Shown here: piece by piece, positions 36,434-44,669 of the stretch | Layout: the number at the start of each line of letters is the position of its first letter | Numbering within the stretch: position 1 is the stretch's first letter | Source: an uncultured Propionivibrio sp. | GTDB taxonomy: Bacteria > Pseudomonadota > Gammaproteobacteria > Burkholderiales > Rhodocyclaceae | Length of the DNA stretch: 52,588 nt | Direction of reading: 5' to 3' | NCBI GenBank assembly: GCA_937923255.1 | Contig: CALAIL010000029.1 | Coordinates: 1 to 52,588 of the forward strand | The notes under the pieces: model-generated | What the model saw: only the letters and a program-made list of their open reading frames with translations | Told to the model about the DNA's origin: nothing | Database searches by the model: none | Position numbers and translations under genes: made by a program

Positions 36434-37849
36434 ATGGCAGGTCCGCAAGATGTCATTAAGATGATCGAAGAGAATGACGCCAAGTTTGTCGATTTGCGTT
36501 TTACCGATACCATCGGCAAGGGGCAGCACGTGACCGTTCCCGTATCGCATTTCGATGAGGACAAATTTGAAAGCGGCCATGCGTTCGATGGTTCTTCGTT
36601 CGCTGGCTGGAAGGGCGTTCAGGCGTCCGACATGCTGCTCATGCCGGACGCTGACACTGCGTATCTCGATCCTTTCTACGACGCGACGACCGTGGTGCTG
36701 ACCTGCGATGTCGTCGATCCAGCCGATGGCCGTGGCTATGACCGAGACCCGCGTTCGATCGGCAAGCGCGCCGAGGCGTATCTGAAATCCTCCGGCATCG
36801 GCGATATTGCCTACTTTGGCCCGGAACCGGAGTTCTTCGTTTTCGATGGTGTTGAATGGTCGGCCGACATGTCGGGATGCAGCCTGAAGATTCATTCATC
36901 CGAAGCCGCCTGGAATCCGGGGGAGCGCAATGGTGGTGATGGCTTTTCCGGCCATCGTCCGGGCATTAAGGGTGGATATTTTCCGGTACCGCCGGTTGAT
37001 AGCCTGCATGATATCCGCTCGGCAATGGTGCTGACGCTCGAATCCTTAGGTATCCCTGTTGAAGTGCACCACCACGAAGTTGCCAATGCCGGGCAATGCG
37101 AGATCGGCAGCGTTTTCAGCACGCTGGTACGCCGTGCCGACTGGACGCAAACGCTCAAGTACGTTGTTCATAATACGGCGCATCAGTACGGCAAAACGGC
37201 AACGTTTATGCCTAAGCCCATCGTCGGCGACAATGGTTCGGGCATGCATGTGCATCAGTCGATCTGGAAGGATGGCAAAAACCTGTTTGCGGGTAACGGC
37301 TACGCGGGGCTATCGGAAGCCGCGCTGTTCTATATCGGCGGCATTATCAAGCACGCCAGGGCGCTGAATGCGATTACCAATCCCGGCACCAATTCGTACA
37401 AACGTCTCGTGCCGCACTTTGAGGCGCCCGTCAAGCTGGCTTATTCGGCGAAGAACCGCTCGGCCTCCATCCGAGTGCCTTATGCTGTATCGGATAAGGC
37501 ACGTCGTGTCGAAGCCCGTTTTCCGGATCCGATCGCCAATCCGTATTTGTGTTTTGCGGCGTTGCTGATGGCAGGGCTGGATGGCATTCAGAACAAGATT
37601 CACCCCGGCGATCCGGCGGACAAGAATCTCTACGACCTGCCACCGGAAGAAGAAAAGCGTATTCCGACCGTGTGTGCCAGTCTGGAGGAAGCATTGGGGC
37701 ATCTCGACCAGGATCGCACATTCCTGACCAAAGGCGGTGTTTTTTCCAACGACTGGATCGACGCTTATCTTGCACTGAAAATGGATGAAGTGAACAAGGT
37801 GCGGATGACGACGCATCCGGTGGAGTTTGACCTGTATTACAGTTGCTGA
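36434..37849 (+). CDS. glnA: Glutamine synthetase type I
   Basis: This 471-residue enzyme forms glutamine from glutamate and ammonia with ATP; it assembles as a dodecamer. The beta-grasp domain begins [18 protein letters not shown]. The catalytic domain has [17 protein letters not shown], the [17 protein letters not shown] metal-site segment, [10 protein letters not shown] and NRSASIRVP. The adenylylation site is intact at Tyr400 (NLYDLPPEE), so GlnE control is expected. The start has GAGGAG 9 nt upstream. I found no convincing sigma-54 promoter in the 155-nt leader. A DUF4124 gene follows, but ntrBC do not. Confidence 0.97.
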   Translation: MAGPQDVIKMIEENDAKFVDLRFTDTIGKGQHVTVPVSHFDEDKFESGHAFDGSSFAGWKGVQASDMLLMPDADTAYLDPFYDATTVVLTCDVVDPADGRGYDRDPRSIGKRAEAYLKSSGIGDIAYFGPEPEFFVFDGVEWSADMSGCSLKIHSSEAAWNPGERNGGDGFSGHRPGIKGGYFPVPPVDSLHDIRSAMVLTLESLGIPVEVHHHEVANAGQCEIGSVFSTLVRRADWTQTLKYVVHNTAHQYGKTATFMPKPIVGDNGSGMHVHQSIWKDGKNLFAGNGYAGLSEAALFYIGGIIKHARALNAITNPGTNSYKRLVPHFEAPVKLAYSAKNRSASIRVPYAVSDKARRVEARFPDPIANPYLCFAALLMAGLDGIQNKIHPGDPADKNLYDLPPEEEKRIPTVCASLEEALGHLDQDRTFLTKGGVFSNDWIDAYLALKMDEVNKVRMTTHPVEFDLYYSC

Positions 37850-38272
37850 ACGCTTGCTTCTTTGGGACGGTTGCGCAAAGAAAAACCGGGGGAGGCCCGG
37901 ATACCGGAAAAGGGTTGGGGTGGCGGCCGAAATTATCAAGGCCGTTGTGCATGCCCGGTGTGATGTATATCTTCCCTGAGTAGGGATAGGGCGGGGATGT
38001 CCTGAGCAAAATCGGGTAAGCGCGGACGATGTTTCTTTCTTCTGCGAGCAGTATGCTGCCGGTTTTGCGTGCCGTGTGAGAACGGGGTGTAGAAGGTTCC
38101 AGTGGTGTTGCCTGTGCTTCGCTCCAGGACGGGATGGATGTCATCGGTGCGGAGTGGACAGTGTTTGGACAATCCCCCTTGTTTTTCATTGTATTTCCGG
38201 AAATCATCCAATACACTGTCAGCTATGGGTAAGAGCGTGCATTGTGCGCGCTGGCTGTATGATGGAGTAACA
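37850..38272. other. Intergenic region, with a terminator-like hairpin on the minus strand
   Basis: No gene is seen in these 423 nt. CCGGG (37886-37890) and CCCGG (37896-37900) form a 5-bp stem with a 5-nt loop. On the minus strand the stem is followed by TTTTTCTTT, so it reads as a terminator for leftward transcription, although no minus-strand gene is present to its right. On the plus strand it could still aid glnA mRNA stability. Confidence 0.4.
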
Positions 38273-38749
38273 ATGCAAACCAGAGTTTTGTTGATTGCGG
38301 GCAGCTTGCTGTGGCTGGCGGCTTCCCCGGTATATGCCGATATTTATAAGTGTATTGGTGAGGGGGGACGTATCACGTATTCCAACGTGACCAAGCGCGG
38401 TTGTACGCGGCTCCACCTGGATCCGCTGCCGACGGTTTCTTCGACACCTTCCTCGTCGTCAAAAACAACGGCGAGTACCTCGACGCCTTCATCCTTCCCC
38501 AGGGTTGAGAATGATGCGCAAAAGGCGCGGGATAATGACCGACGGCGTATTCTCGAAGGCGAACTGGCCGCCGAGCAGCAAAGTCTTGATGAAGCCAAAC
38601 AGGCATTGGCCGCCCAGGAAGCGATTCGTAACGGCAATGAGCGCAACTATCAGAAAGTGCTGGATCGTATCCAGCCGTTCAAGGATAAGGTTTCGCTACA
38701 CGAGCGTAATATAGAATCGATCGAATCTGAGCTTAAGCGCGTGCGCTAA
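38273..38749 (+). CDS. Exported DUF4124 protein with C-terminal coiled coil
   Basis: This 158-residue protein has a signal peptide (cleavage after SPVYA, residue 22) followed directly by the DUF4124 motif DIYKCIGEGGRITYSN, then a Ser/Thr-rich linker. A charged helical C-terminal half follows (GELAAEQQSLDEAKQALAAQ onward), likely a coiled coil. The function is unknown; DUF4124 proteins are common downstream of glnA in betaproteobacteria. ATG 38273 has GGAG 6 nt upstream and gives the signal peptide at the very N-terminus. Confidence 0.85.
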   Translation: MQTRVLLIAGSLLWLAASPVYADIYKCIGEGGRITYSNVTKRGCTRLHLDPLPTVSSTPSSSSKTTASTSTPSSFPRVENDAQKARDNDRRRILEGELAAEQQSLDEAKQALAAQEAIRNGNERNYQKVLDRIQPFKDKVSLHERNIESIESELKRVR

Positions 38750-39035
38750 GGGCGTCGTACCAGTTTCGCGGTGAACGAATCTGCCGGGCGTTGCCGATGC
38801 ACAATACGATGCCGGCGCCTGTAAACATTGCGCCGGGCGGGATGATGATCCAGCCGCAGCGGCAGCTTTCTGCGAATGTTCTATGCGTGCTTTGCGGGCG
38901 GCTGATGGCGGTTGCATCGTCTATCAGGTGGCATTGAATGCACCGGTCGATCTGATCGGCATCATCACTTTTTCGTTCTGATTGCGCCTGTTGCCTTTAT
39001 TGCGCCCGTCATTTTATTGCTCCCGTTTATTGTCC

Positions 39036-39920
39036 ATGTCATCCTCCGAATCCATCGCTGCTACTGCTTTGACGGTTCCATCTGTTGCCCAGACCCAGGT
39101 CCCTTCCATCCTGATTGACAATGCGCGCCTGAATGCCTGCCTGGGCGAGGCGCGCCACCGTTTTTCCATCACTGCCCTGGCCGAATGTCCGTCGACCAGC
39201 ACCCTTCTGCTTGCCTGTAGCGCCCAGGGGGCGCCGTCTGGCAGCGTCATCGTATGCGACCGGCAGACGGCGGGGCGCGGCAGCCGTGGCCGCCGCTGGT
39301 CGGCTTCACCACAGGCCAGTCTGACGTTTTCGCTACTCTGGCATTTCACGTGCGAGCAGGCGCAGCTTTCCGGTCTCTCGCTGGGCGTCGGGCTGGCTGT
39401 TGTGCGCGCACTGGATGATTGCGGTGCGCGAGGCGCGATGCTCAAGTGGCCGAATGACGTGCTTTACCATGATGCCAAGCTGGCCGGCATCCTGATCGAA
39501 CTGTGTGGTGATCCGGCGCAGGCTCAGGCAGTGATCGGCATCGGACTGAACCTGCTACCGCCGGATGCGGATAAAACGGGAAAACCGGATGGCGCCACAG
39601 AAGCATTCATGATGCCGGCGACTTCGGTCGATGTCATGGTCTCGCCTGCGCCCGAGCGCAACCTTCTTCTGGCGGCGATACTCAAAGCGCTGGCGGCGAT
39701 GCTCGACCGCTTTGCCCAAACGGGATTTGCCGGGCTGCGCGACGAATGGCTGGCGCGCCATGCCTGGCAGACACGTCCGGTGCGCGTGTTGCGTGATGGT
39801 CGCGTTGTGGCGGAAGGGCTATGTTGCGGCGTTGACGTTGATGGCACGCTGCTCGTGCAGACGCCGGTAGGCGTTATCCGCTGCTTGTCCGGCGATGTCA
39901 GCCTGCGGGCAGCGTCATGA
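39036..39920 (+). CDS. birA: Biotin-[acetyl-CoA-carboxylase] ligase BirA (no DNA-binding domain)
   Basis: This 294-residue enzyme activates biotin as biotinyl-AMP and attaches it to the carboxyl carrier protein. The biotinylation motif is TAGRGSRGRRW and the lysine motif is LKWPNDVLY; KLAGILIEL follows. The C-terminal SH3-like cap ends with GVIRCLSGDVSLR. There is no N-terminal helix-turn-helix, so it is a monofunctional (group I) ligase rather than an operon repressor. ATG 39036 gives a variable 30-residue N-terminus; an upstream in-frame ATG at 38982 would add an unlikely extension. It overlaps coaX as ATGA. Confidence 0.92.
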   Translation: MSSSESIAATALTVPSVAQTQVPSILIDNARLNACLGEARHRFSITALAECPSTSTLLLACSAQGAPSGSVIVCDRQTAGRGSRGRRWSASPQASLTFSLLWHFTCEQAQLSGLSLGVGLAVVRALDDCGARGAMLKWPNDVLYHDAKLAGILIELCGDPAQAQAVIGIGLNLLPPDADKTGKPDGATEAFMMPATSVDVMVSPAPERNLLLAAILKALAAMLDRFAQTGFAGLRDEWLARHAWQTRPVRVLRDGRVVAEGLCCGVDVDGTLLVQTPVGVIRCLSGDVSLRAAS

Positions 39921-40633
39921 TCGTTGCGATCGACGTTGGTAACAGCCGACTTAAATGGGGGGTGCATGATGGTCGCGGATGGCGTGTGCGCGGTACGCTG
40001 CCGACGGCAGAAGCGGCCGCGCTCGCCGATGTGGCGACAGGCTGGCCGGTTCAGGCTCAGGCCGTTGCCTGCAATGTTGCCGGCCAGACGGCGGAGGATG
40101 CCGTCACAGCGGCCCTGCAAGGCCGATATGCCGTGTGCTGGCTGCGTGCGAGCAAGGCTGCGTGTGGCGTTCGCAATGCCTATGAGCGACCGGAAACGCT
40201 GGGCGCTGACCGCTGGGCCGCATTGATCGGCGCGCGTAGCCGCAACCAGGGCGATTGTCTCGTTGTCTGCGCCGGCACGGCGACGACCATTGATCATCTC
40301 GATGCTGAAGGGGTTTTTCGTGGAGGGCTGATTCTGCCGGGTCTGCACCTGATGCGCGCTTCGCTGGCGCGCAATACCGCAAATCTGCCGCTGGCTGAAG
40401 GCCGCTTTTGCGCCGAACCGCGTTCAACTGCTGACGCAATTACCAGCGGCTGCCTGTTTGCCCAGTGTGCGGCCATCACCAGCCGTTTTATTTCTCTGCC
40501 GGCAGGGGCTGGCTGTTTGCTGACCGGCGGCGCAGCGGCGGTGATTGCGCCGTACTTGAATATTCCTCATGTCCTGGAGGAGAATCTCATCCTCGACGGG
40601 CTAGCGCATTTTGCCAATGCGCAAATAGCCTGA
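39917..40633 (+). CDS. coaX: Type III pantothenate kinase CoaX
   Basis: This 238-residue ASKHA kinase phosphorylates pantothenate, the first step of CoA synthesis. The motifs are AIDVGNSRLKWG at the start, RPETLGADRWAALIGA in the middle with the catalytic Asp, and CAGTATTIDHLDAEG with GGLILPGLHLM. It is coupled to birA by ATGA. Together with coaE at 50906 it gives two CoA-pathway genes in the window, on either side of the polyamine cluster. In relatives a SPOR-domain gene often follows birA-coaX directly, so the cluster between may have been inserted there. Confidence 0.95.
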   Translation: MIVAIDVGNSRLKWGVHDGRGWRVRGTLPTAEAAALADVATGWPVQAQAVACNVAGQTAEDAVTAALQGRYAVCWLRASKAACGVRNAYERPETLGADRWAALIGARSRNQGDCLVVCAGTATTIDHLDAEGVFRGGLILPGLHLMRASLARNTANLPLAEGRFCAEPRSTADAITSGCLFAQCAAITSRFISLPAGAGCLLTGGAAAVIAPYLNIPHVLEENLILDGLAHFANAQIA

Positions 40634-40684
40634 CGCAGCCGTTTCACCCATCTCTCAGATGTTTATCAGATACGGAGGACCTCG

Positions 40685-41089
40685 ATGCTGCCCAAACTGG
40701 TATCGACGCTGCCATCTTTCATCGCCTATTTTGCGGTTGCCGTTGCACTGTTGGCCGCGTTTCTGCTGATCTATGTCAATGTGACGCCGTACAACGAACT
40801 GGTGCTGATCGAGCAGGGGAACACCGCAGCGGCGATCAGCCTGTCCGGGGCGTTGATCGGCTTCGCCATGCCGATCGCGAATGTCATTGCTCATAGCGAC
40901 TCGCTGGCCGATCTCGCCGCCTGGGGCGCAATTGCCGGCCTCATTCAACTGCTTACCTATCTGGTTGTACGTTTGACGCTGCCGCGCCTGGCCGTGGATA
41001 TTCCTTCCGGCAAGATTTCCGAAGCGACATTGCTGGCCGCACTATCAGTCGTCATCGGCTTGATCAACGCGGCCTGTATGACCTACTGA
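40685..41089 (+). CDS. DUF350 (YjfL-type) integral membrane protein
   Basis: This is a 134-residue hydrophobic protein with four predicted membrane helices (about residues 10-30, 47-68, 78-100 and 113-133). The family-typical polar loop and helix read TPYNELVLIEQGNTAAAIS and LSGALIGFAMPIA. The function is unknown; DUF350 genes recur with SpeE/SpeD-like and stress-related membrane genes. A strong ribosome site (GGAGG) precedes it and it lies 51 nt after coaX. It is the first gene of the seven-gene cluster that ends with speD. Confidence 0.88.
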   Translation: MLPKLVSTLPSFIAYFAVAVALLAAFLLIYVNVTPYNELVLIEQGNTAAAISLSGALIGFAMPIANVIAHSDSLADLAAWGAIAGLIQLLTYLVVRLTLPRLAVDIPSGKISEATLLAALSVVIGLINAACMTY

Positions 41090-41123
41090 TTTCTCACTGA
41101 TTTTTCTGTATCGGGAGACTCTC

Positions 41124-42212
41124 ATGGACGGTTTTGATTTTAAACGGGGCCTGATGGGCTTTGCCAAGAAGCAGTTCATCGACGTTATTCACTGGACCGA
41201 GGAAAACGACGGCGTGCTGGCCTATCGTTATCCCATGCAGGATTTCGAAATCCAGAACGGGGCGAAGCTGACCGTGCGCGACTCGCAGATCGCCGTTTTC
41301 GTCGACAAAGGGCAGCTTGCCGATGTGTTCGGACCTGGTTTGTATACCTTGAAAACGGATACTTTGCCGCTGCTGACCAACCTCAAGAATTGGGACAAGC
41401 TGTTCGAATCGCCCTTCAAGTCGGATGTTTATTTTTTCTCCACGCGCTTGCAGCTTGACCGCAAATGGGGGACGCCGAATCCGGTGACGATTCGCGACAA
41501 GGATTTCGGTATGGTGCGCATGCGTGCATTCGGCATCTACTCGTACCGGCTGGCCGACCCGAAGAAATTCTACAAAGAGGTCATGGGGACGCGGGAAAGC
41601 TATACCGCCGACGACCTCGACGGCCAGCTGCGCAATCTCGTCATTGCGGGTATCAGCGGCCTGTTTGGCGAATCCGGGGTGCCTTTCATCGACATGGCAG
41701 CGAACCAGACAGCGCTGGCCGAAAAGCTCCAGGGAACGCTGGCGCCTGCCTTCGAGCGCTACGGCCTGTTGCTTGATTCATTTGTCGTTCAGAATGTGTC
41801 TCTGCCTGAGGAATTGCAGCAGCTGCTCGATAAGCGCATCGGCATCAACATGATTGGCGGCATGCAGGCCTATACGCAGATGCAGGCCGCCGATGCGATT
41901 CCGCTGGCGGCGCAGAACGAAGGCGGACTGGCTGGCCTGGGTGCGGGACTTGGCGTGGGGCTGGGAACCGGGCAGATGGTCGGTCAGGCAATGGCGCAGG
42001 CCCTGCAAACCGGCGCAACTGCGCCAGCGGCTACGCCGGCAGCGCCGGCCACTCCAGCGCATGCCCCTGCGGCGGCGGGCGCAGCGGCGGCGATTTCGGC
42101 CGACGAGGTGGCTGCGACGCTGGAAAAACTGCACGGACTGATGACCAAAGGCATCCTGACGCAGGATGAGTTCAACGCCAAAAAAGCGGAGCTACTGGGT
42201 CGGCTTGCCTGA
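41124..42212 (+). CDS. SPFH (Band 7) domain protein with SHOCT tail, YdjI-like
   Basis: This is a 362-residue protein. Residues about 20-250 form an SPFH/virion-core-like domain (LAYRYPMQDFEIQNGAKLTV; RDKDFGMVRMRAFGIYSYR; ERYGLLLDSFVVQNVSLPE). A glycine-rich hydrophobic stretch (LAGLGAGLGVGLGTGQMVG) and an Ala/Pro linker follow. The C-terminal SHOCT motif is EKLHGLMTKGILTQDEFNAK. It resembles B. subtilis YdjI, which works with a PspA homologue in membrane stress. SPFH proteins oligomerise on membranes; the SHOCT tail often mediates oligomerisation or targeting. It starts 34 nt after the DUF350 gene with GGGAG upstream. Confidence 0.87.
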   Translation: MDGFDFKRGLMGFAKKQFIDVIHWTEENDGVLAYRYPMQDFEIQNGAKLTVRDSQIAVFVDKGQLADVFGPGLYTLKTDTLPLLTNLKNWDKLFESPFKSDVYFFSTRLQLDRKWGTPNPVTIRDKDFGMVRMRAFGIYSYRLADPKKFYKEVMGTRESYTADDLDGQLRNLVIAGISGLFGESGVPFIDMAANQTALAEKLQGTLAPAFERYGLLLDSFVVQNVSLPEELQQLLDKRIGINMIGGMQAYTQMQAADAIPLAAQNEGGLAGLGAGLGVGLGTGQMVGQAMAQALQTGATAPAATPAAPATPAHAPAAAGAAAAISADEVAATLEKLHGLMTKGILTQDEFNAKKAELLGRLA

Positions 42213-42257
42213 TCCGGAGACTTCGATTTCCGCGCTCCTGCCGATTCAGGATTCCCC

Positions 42258-44222
42258 GTGAAAACCGCTCACTGCCCATCCTGCGGCGCGCCCGTCGTAT
42301 TTAAGTCGGCGGCGTCGGTCTATGCTATCTGCGAGTTCTGCCACAGCACCTTGCTGCGCGATGGCGAATCGCTCAAGAACCTCGGTCGCATGGCCGATCT
42401 GATGGACGATCCCTCACTGATCCGGATCGGTACCGAGGGGAAATACCAGGGCGTGCACTTTGGCGTCATCGGGCGCATTCAGCTCAAGTACGAATTGGGC
42501 ATGTGGAATGAGTGGTATCTTCTGTTCGACGATGGGCGCAATGCCTGGCTTTCGGAAGCGGGCGGCGAGTACGTGCTCAGTAGGCAGCTATCGTCCGAGG
42601 GGGAGCTGCCGTCCTTCAAGTCGCTCAGCCCGGAAGCGCATGTAGCAATCGATGGTCAGCGCTTTACGGTCACCAATCTGACCACGGCGCGCTGCATTGC
42701 CGGGCAAGGCGAGCTGCCCTTCAAGGTTGCCAGCGGCTACGACGTCAATACCGCCGACCTGCGCGATGGCCAGAAGTTCGCCACCATCGACTACAGCGAA
42801 TCGCCGCCATTGTTGTTCCTCGGTGAACCGGTGAAATTCGACGCGCTGGCGCTGAGCAATCTGAACGAATCGCCGGCCGAATTATTTTCTACGGCGGACG
42901 CGGGTCGGCGCCTTAAGGTCGAAGCGTTCAGCTGCCCGAACTGCGCGGCGCCACTGACCATTCATTCGATAGCGATCAAGAGTATCGGCTGCCCTGGATG
43001 TGGAACCTTGCTTGGCGTCGAGAACGACAAGGTGCAGCAGCTTTCCAAGGCGGCGCAGAAACTGCATATCCAGCCGTGGCTGCCGCTGGGCAGCAAGGGA
43101 CGCCTGGCGGATGTTGACTGGGAAACGATTGGCTTTATGCGGCGCTTTTCCCGGTCGGAGGGTGAAAAATATTTCTGGCGGGAATACCTGCTGTTCAATG
43201 CCAAGGAAGGCTTTGCCTGGCTGACGGAATATGACGGGCACTGGAATTTCGTTCGCACGCTGTCCAATCCGCCTTCGGCGCCGCAGCAGAGCAGAGGCCC
43301 GATCCGCTACGCCCAGACGACGTTCAAGCATTTCAGCCTGGCGCAGGCCGAGGTCGATTATGTGCTGGGCGAATTCTACTGGCGCGTCCGTGTCGGCGAA
43401 ACGTGCAGCGTTGATGACTTCATTTCCCCGCCCAGAATGCTTTCGCGCGAAGTCACGGAAAATGAAGTCACCTGGTCGGAAGGCGTGTATACCGAGGCGA
43501 GCCTTATCCGCCAGGCGTTCGGCGTCACGGCCGCTCCCCTCACGCAGCGCGGTGTCTATGCCAACCAGCCCAATCCGTGGAATGCGGCATTCCGGAAGAG
43601 CCTGTGGCTAAATGGTGTGTTTCTGCTGGTGGCGACGCTGATACAACTGGCTTTTCTTCTCTCCTCCCCGAGCGGCAGCGTCCTTAAAGAGAATTTCGTC
43701 TTGTCCGCAGATAATGCGGAGCCATTGCTGACTTCGCGGGAGTTTGTGCTGAAGGAACCAGCGCGGGCTTTGCGTCTACAGCATCAGACGGATATTGATA
43801 ACAACTGGGTGGGCCTGTCCAGCGTGCTGGTCGAAAAACAGACCGGCGCGGCGTATCGTGCGGACCAGGAAATCGGGTATTACTACGGTGTCGATGACGG
43901 CGAACGCTGGTCAGAGGGTTCACGCTCGGACGCTATCGTTTTCAGAAACCTTCCCGCCGGCGCCTACTATCTCAACATCGAGTACGAATTGGGGGATGGC
44001 GTCAAGACGGCAGGCTACCGTGTTGCCGACAGTGTGTCGCTGACGTTCAATCCGGTGGGCTGGTCGAGCTATTTTCTGCTTATCCTGAGTCTGGCGGCTT
44101 TCCCGCTTCAGGCGGGCTTGCAGCTTTCCAATTTCGAGACGGCGCGCTGGGCTGAAAGCGATTATGCCGAAGAAGAGGATGACGAGGATGACGAAGATGA
44201 CGATGAGGATGACGACGAATGA
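42258..44222 (+). CDS. Double zinc-ribbon/DUF4178 membrane protein with acidic tail
   Basis: This is a 654-residue protein. Zinc ribbon 1 uses C6, C9, C25 and C28, followed by a DUF4178 domain (WNEWYLLFDDGRNAWLSEAG). Zinc ribbon 2 uses C226, C229, C245 and C248, followed by a second DUF4178 domain (FWREYLLFNAKEGFAWLTEY). A membrane helix near 448-468, a predicted extracytoplasmic beta domain of about 130 residues and a second helix near 605-623 come next. The last 20 residues are almost all Asp/Glu. Start is GTG with AGGA 6 nt upstream. Function is unknown; the arrangement suggests a cytosolic metal-binding platform anchored to the membrane. The acidic tail could bind polyamines or other cations (inference). 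Confidence 0.82.
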   Translation: MKTAHCPSCGAPVVFKSAASVYAICEFCHSTLLRDGESLKNLGRMADLMDDPSLIRIGTEGKYQGVHFGVIGRIQLKYELGMWNEWYLLFDDGRNAWLSEAGGEYVLSRQLSSEGELPSFKSLSPEAHVAIDGQRFTVTNLTTARCIAGQGELPFKVASGYDVNTADLRDGQKFATIDYSESPPLLFLGEPVKFDALALSNLNESPAELFSTADAGRRLKVEAFSCPNCAAPLTIHSIAIKSIGCPGCGTLLGVENDKVQQLSKAAQKLHIQPWLPLGSKGRLADVDWETIGFMRRFSRSEGEKYFWREYLLFNAKEGFAWLTEYDGHWNFVRTLSNPPSAPQQSRGPIRYAQTTFKHFSLAQAEVDYVLGEFYWRVRVGETCSVDDFISPPRMLSREVTENEVTWSEGVYTEASLIRQAFGVTAAPLTQRGVYANQPNPWNAAFRKSLWLNGVFLLVATLIQLAFLLSSPSGSVLKENFVLSADNAEPLLTSREFVLKEPARALRLQHQTDIDNNWVGLSSVLVEKQTGAAYRADQEIGYYYGVDDGERWSEGSRSDAIVFRNLPAGAYYLNIEYELGDGVKTAGYRVADSVSLTFNPVGWSSYFLLILSLAAFPLQAGLQLSNFETARWAESDYAEEEDDEDDEDDDEDDDE

Positions 44223-44273
44223 TCTGGCGGATAAACCACCGATCCGGCGCTAGCCCGGAATTTGCCATACGTG

Positions 44274-44320
44274 TCCGGCGGAAGAATGAAGCATGCGGCA
44301 AGGCGCTGCAACGCCGGATG
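44274..44320. repeat. Family A repeat core within a hairpin
   Basis: Positions 44294-44320 contain GCGGCAAGGCGCTGCAACGC, matching the core at 1-30, 99-130 and 22679. TCCGGCG (44274-44280) pairs with CGCCGGA (44312-44318). It lies between the DUF4178 gene and the small membrane ORF and may tune mRNA stability inside the operon. Confidence 0.55.
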
Positions 44321-44362
44321 GAAAAGCCGGGCATTTAACCGAAGCGGCGGGAGTCATTACGG

Positions 44363-44506
44363 ATGTTCAAGACCAATATCGTGGTCGGGTTGCTGATGCT
44401 GGCGCTTTTTACCTATGCCCAGTATCAGGGCTGGAATTTATTTGAATCGACGGCCGCATCCGTCCCGAGGCAGGCGGCCGGCCTGGGCCGGACGTACCAC
44501 AAGTAA
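44363..44506 (+). CDS. 47-residue small membrane protein of the polyamine cluster
   Basis: ATG 44363 opens a 47-codon frame with GGGAG 9 nt upstream. The peptide starts MFKTNIVVGLLMLALFTYAQ, one membrane helix of about 17-18 residues with a lysine on the cytoplasmic side, and ends in a short basic tail (GRTYHK). It sits between the DUF4178 gene and the aminopropyltransferase gene, on the same strand. I know no named family. The support is the ribosome site, the clean helix, and a position in a gap of almost 450 nt that is otherwise unexplained. Confidence 0.6.
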   Translation: MFKTNIVVGLLMLALFTYAQYQGWNLFESTAASVPRQAAGLGRTYHK

Positions 44507-44669
44507 TGACGGCGGGCGGTGGTTTGGGCGGCAAAGGCAATCATGCGGCGGCGCTGATGCGCTGCTTTTGTGGTCTTCAGTCGTCGCAAAACCGTCGGCG
44601 CTATAAGCGACGGTATGCCCGATGCCGCACGGTGGCGATAGTTGAGGGCATTTGAGGGATGATGATGCC

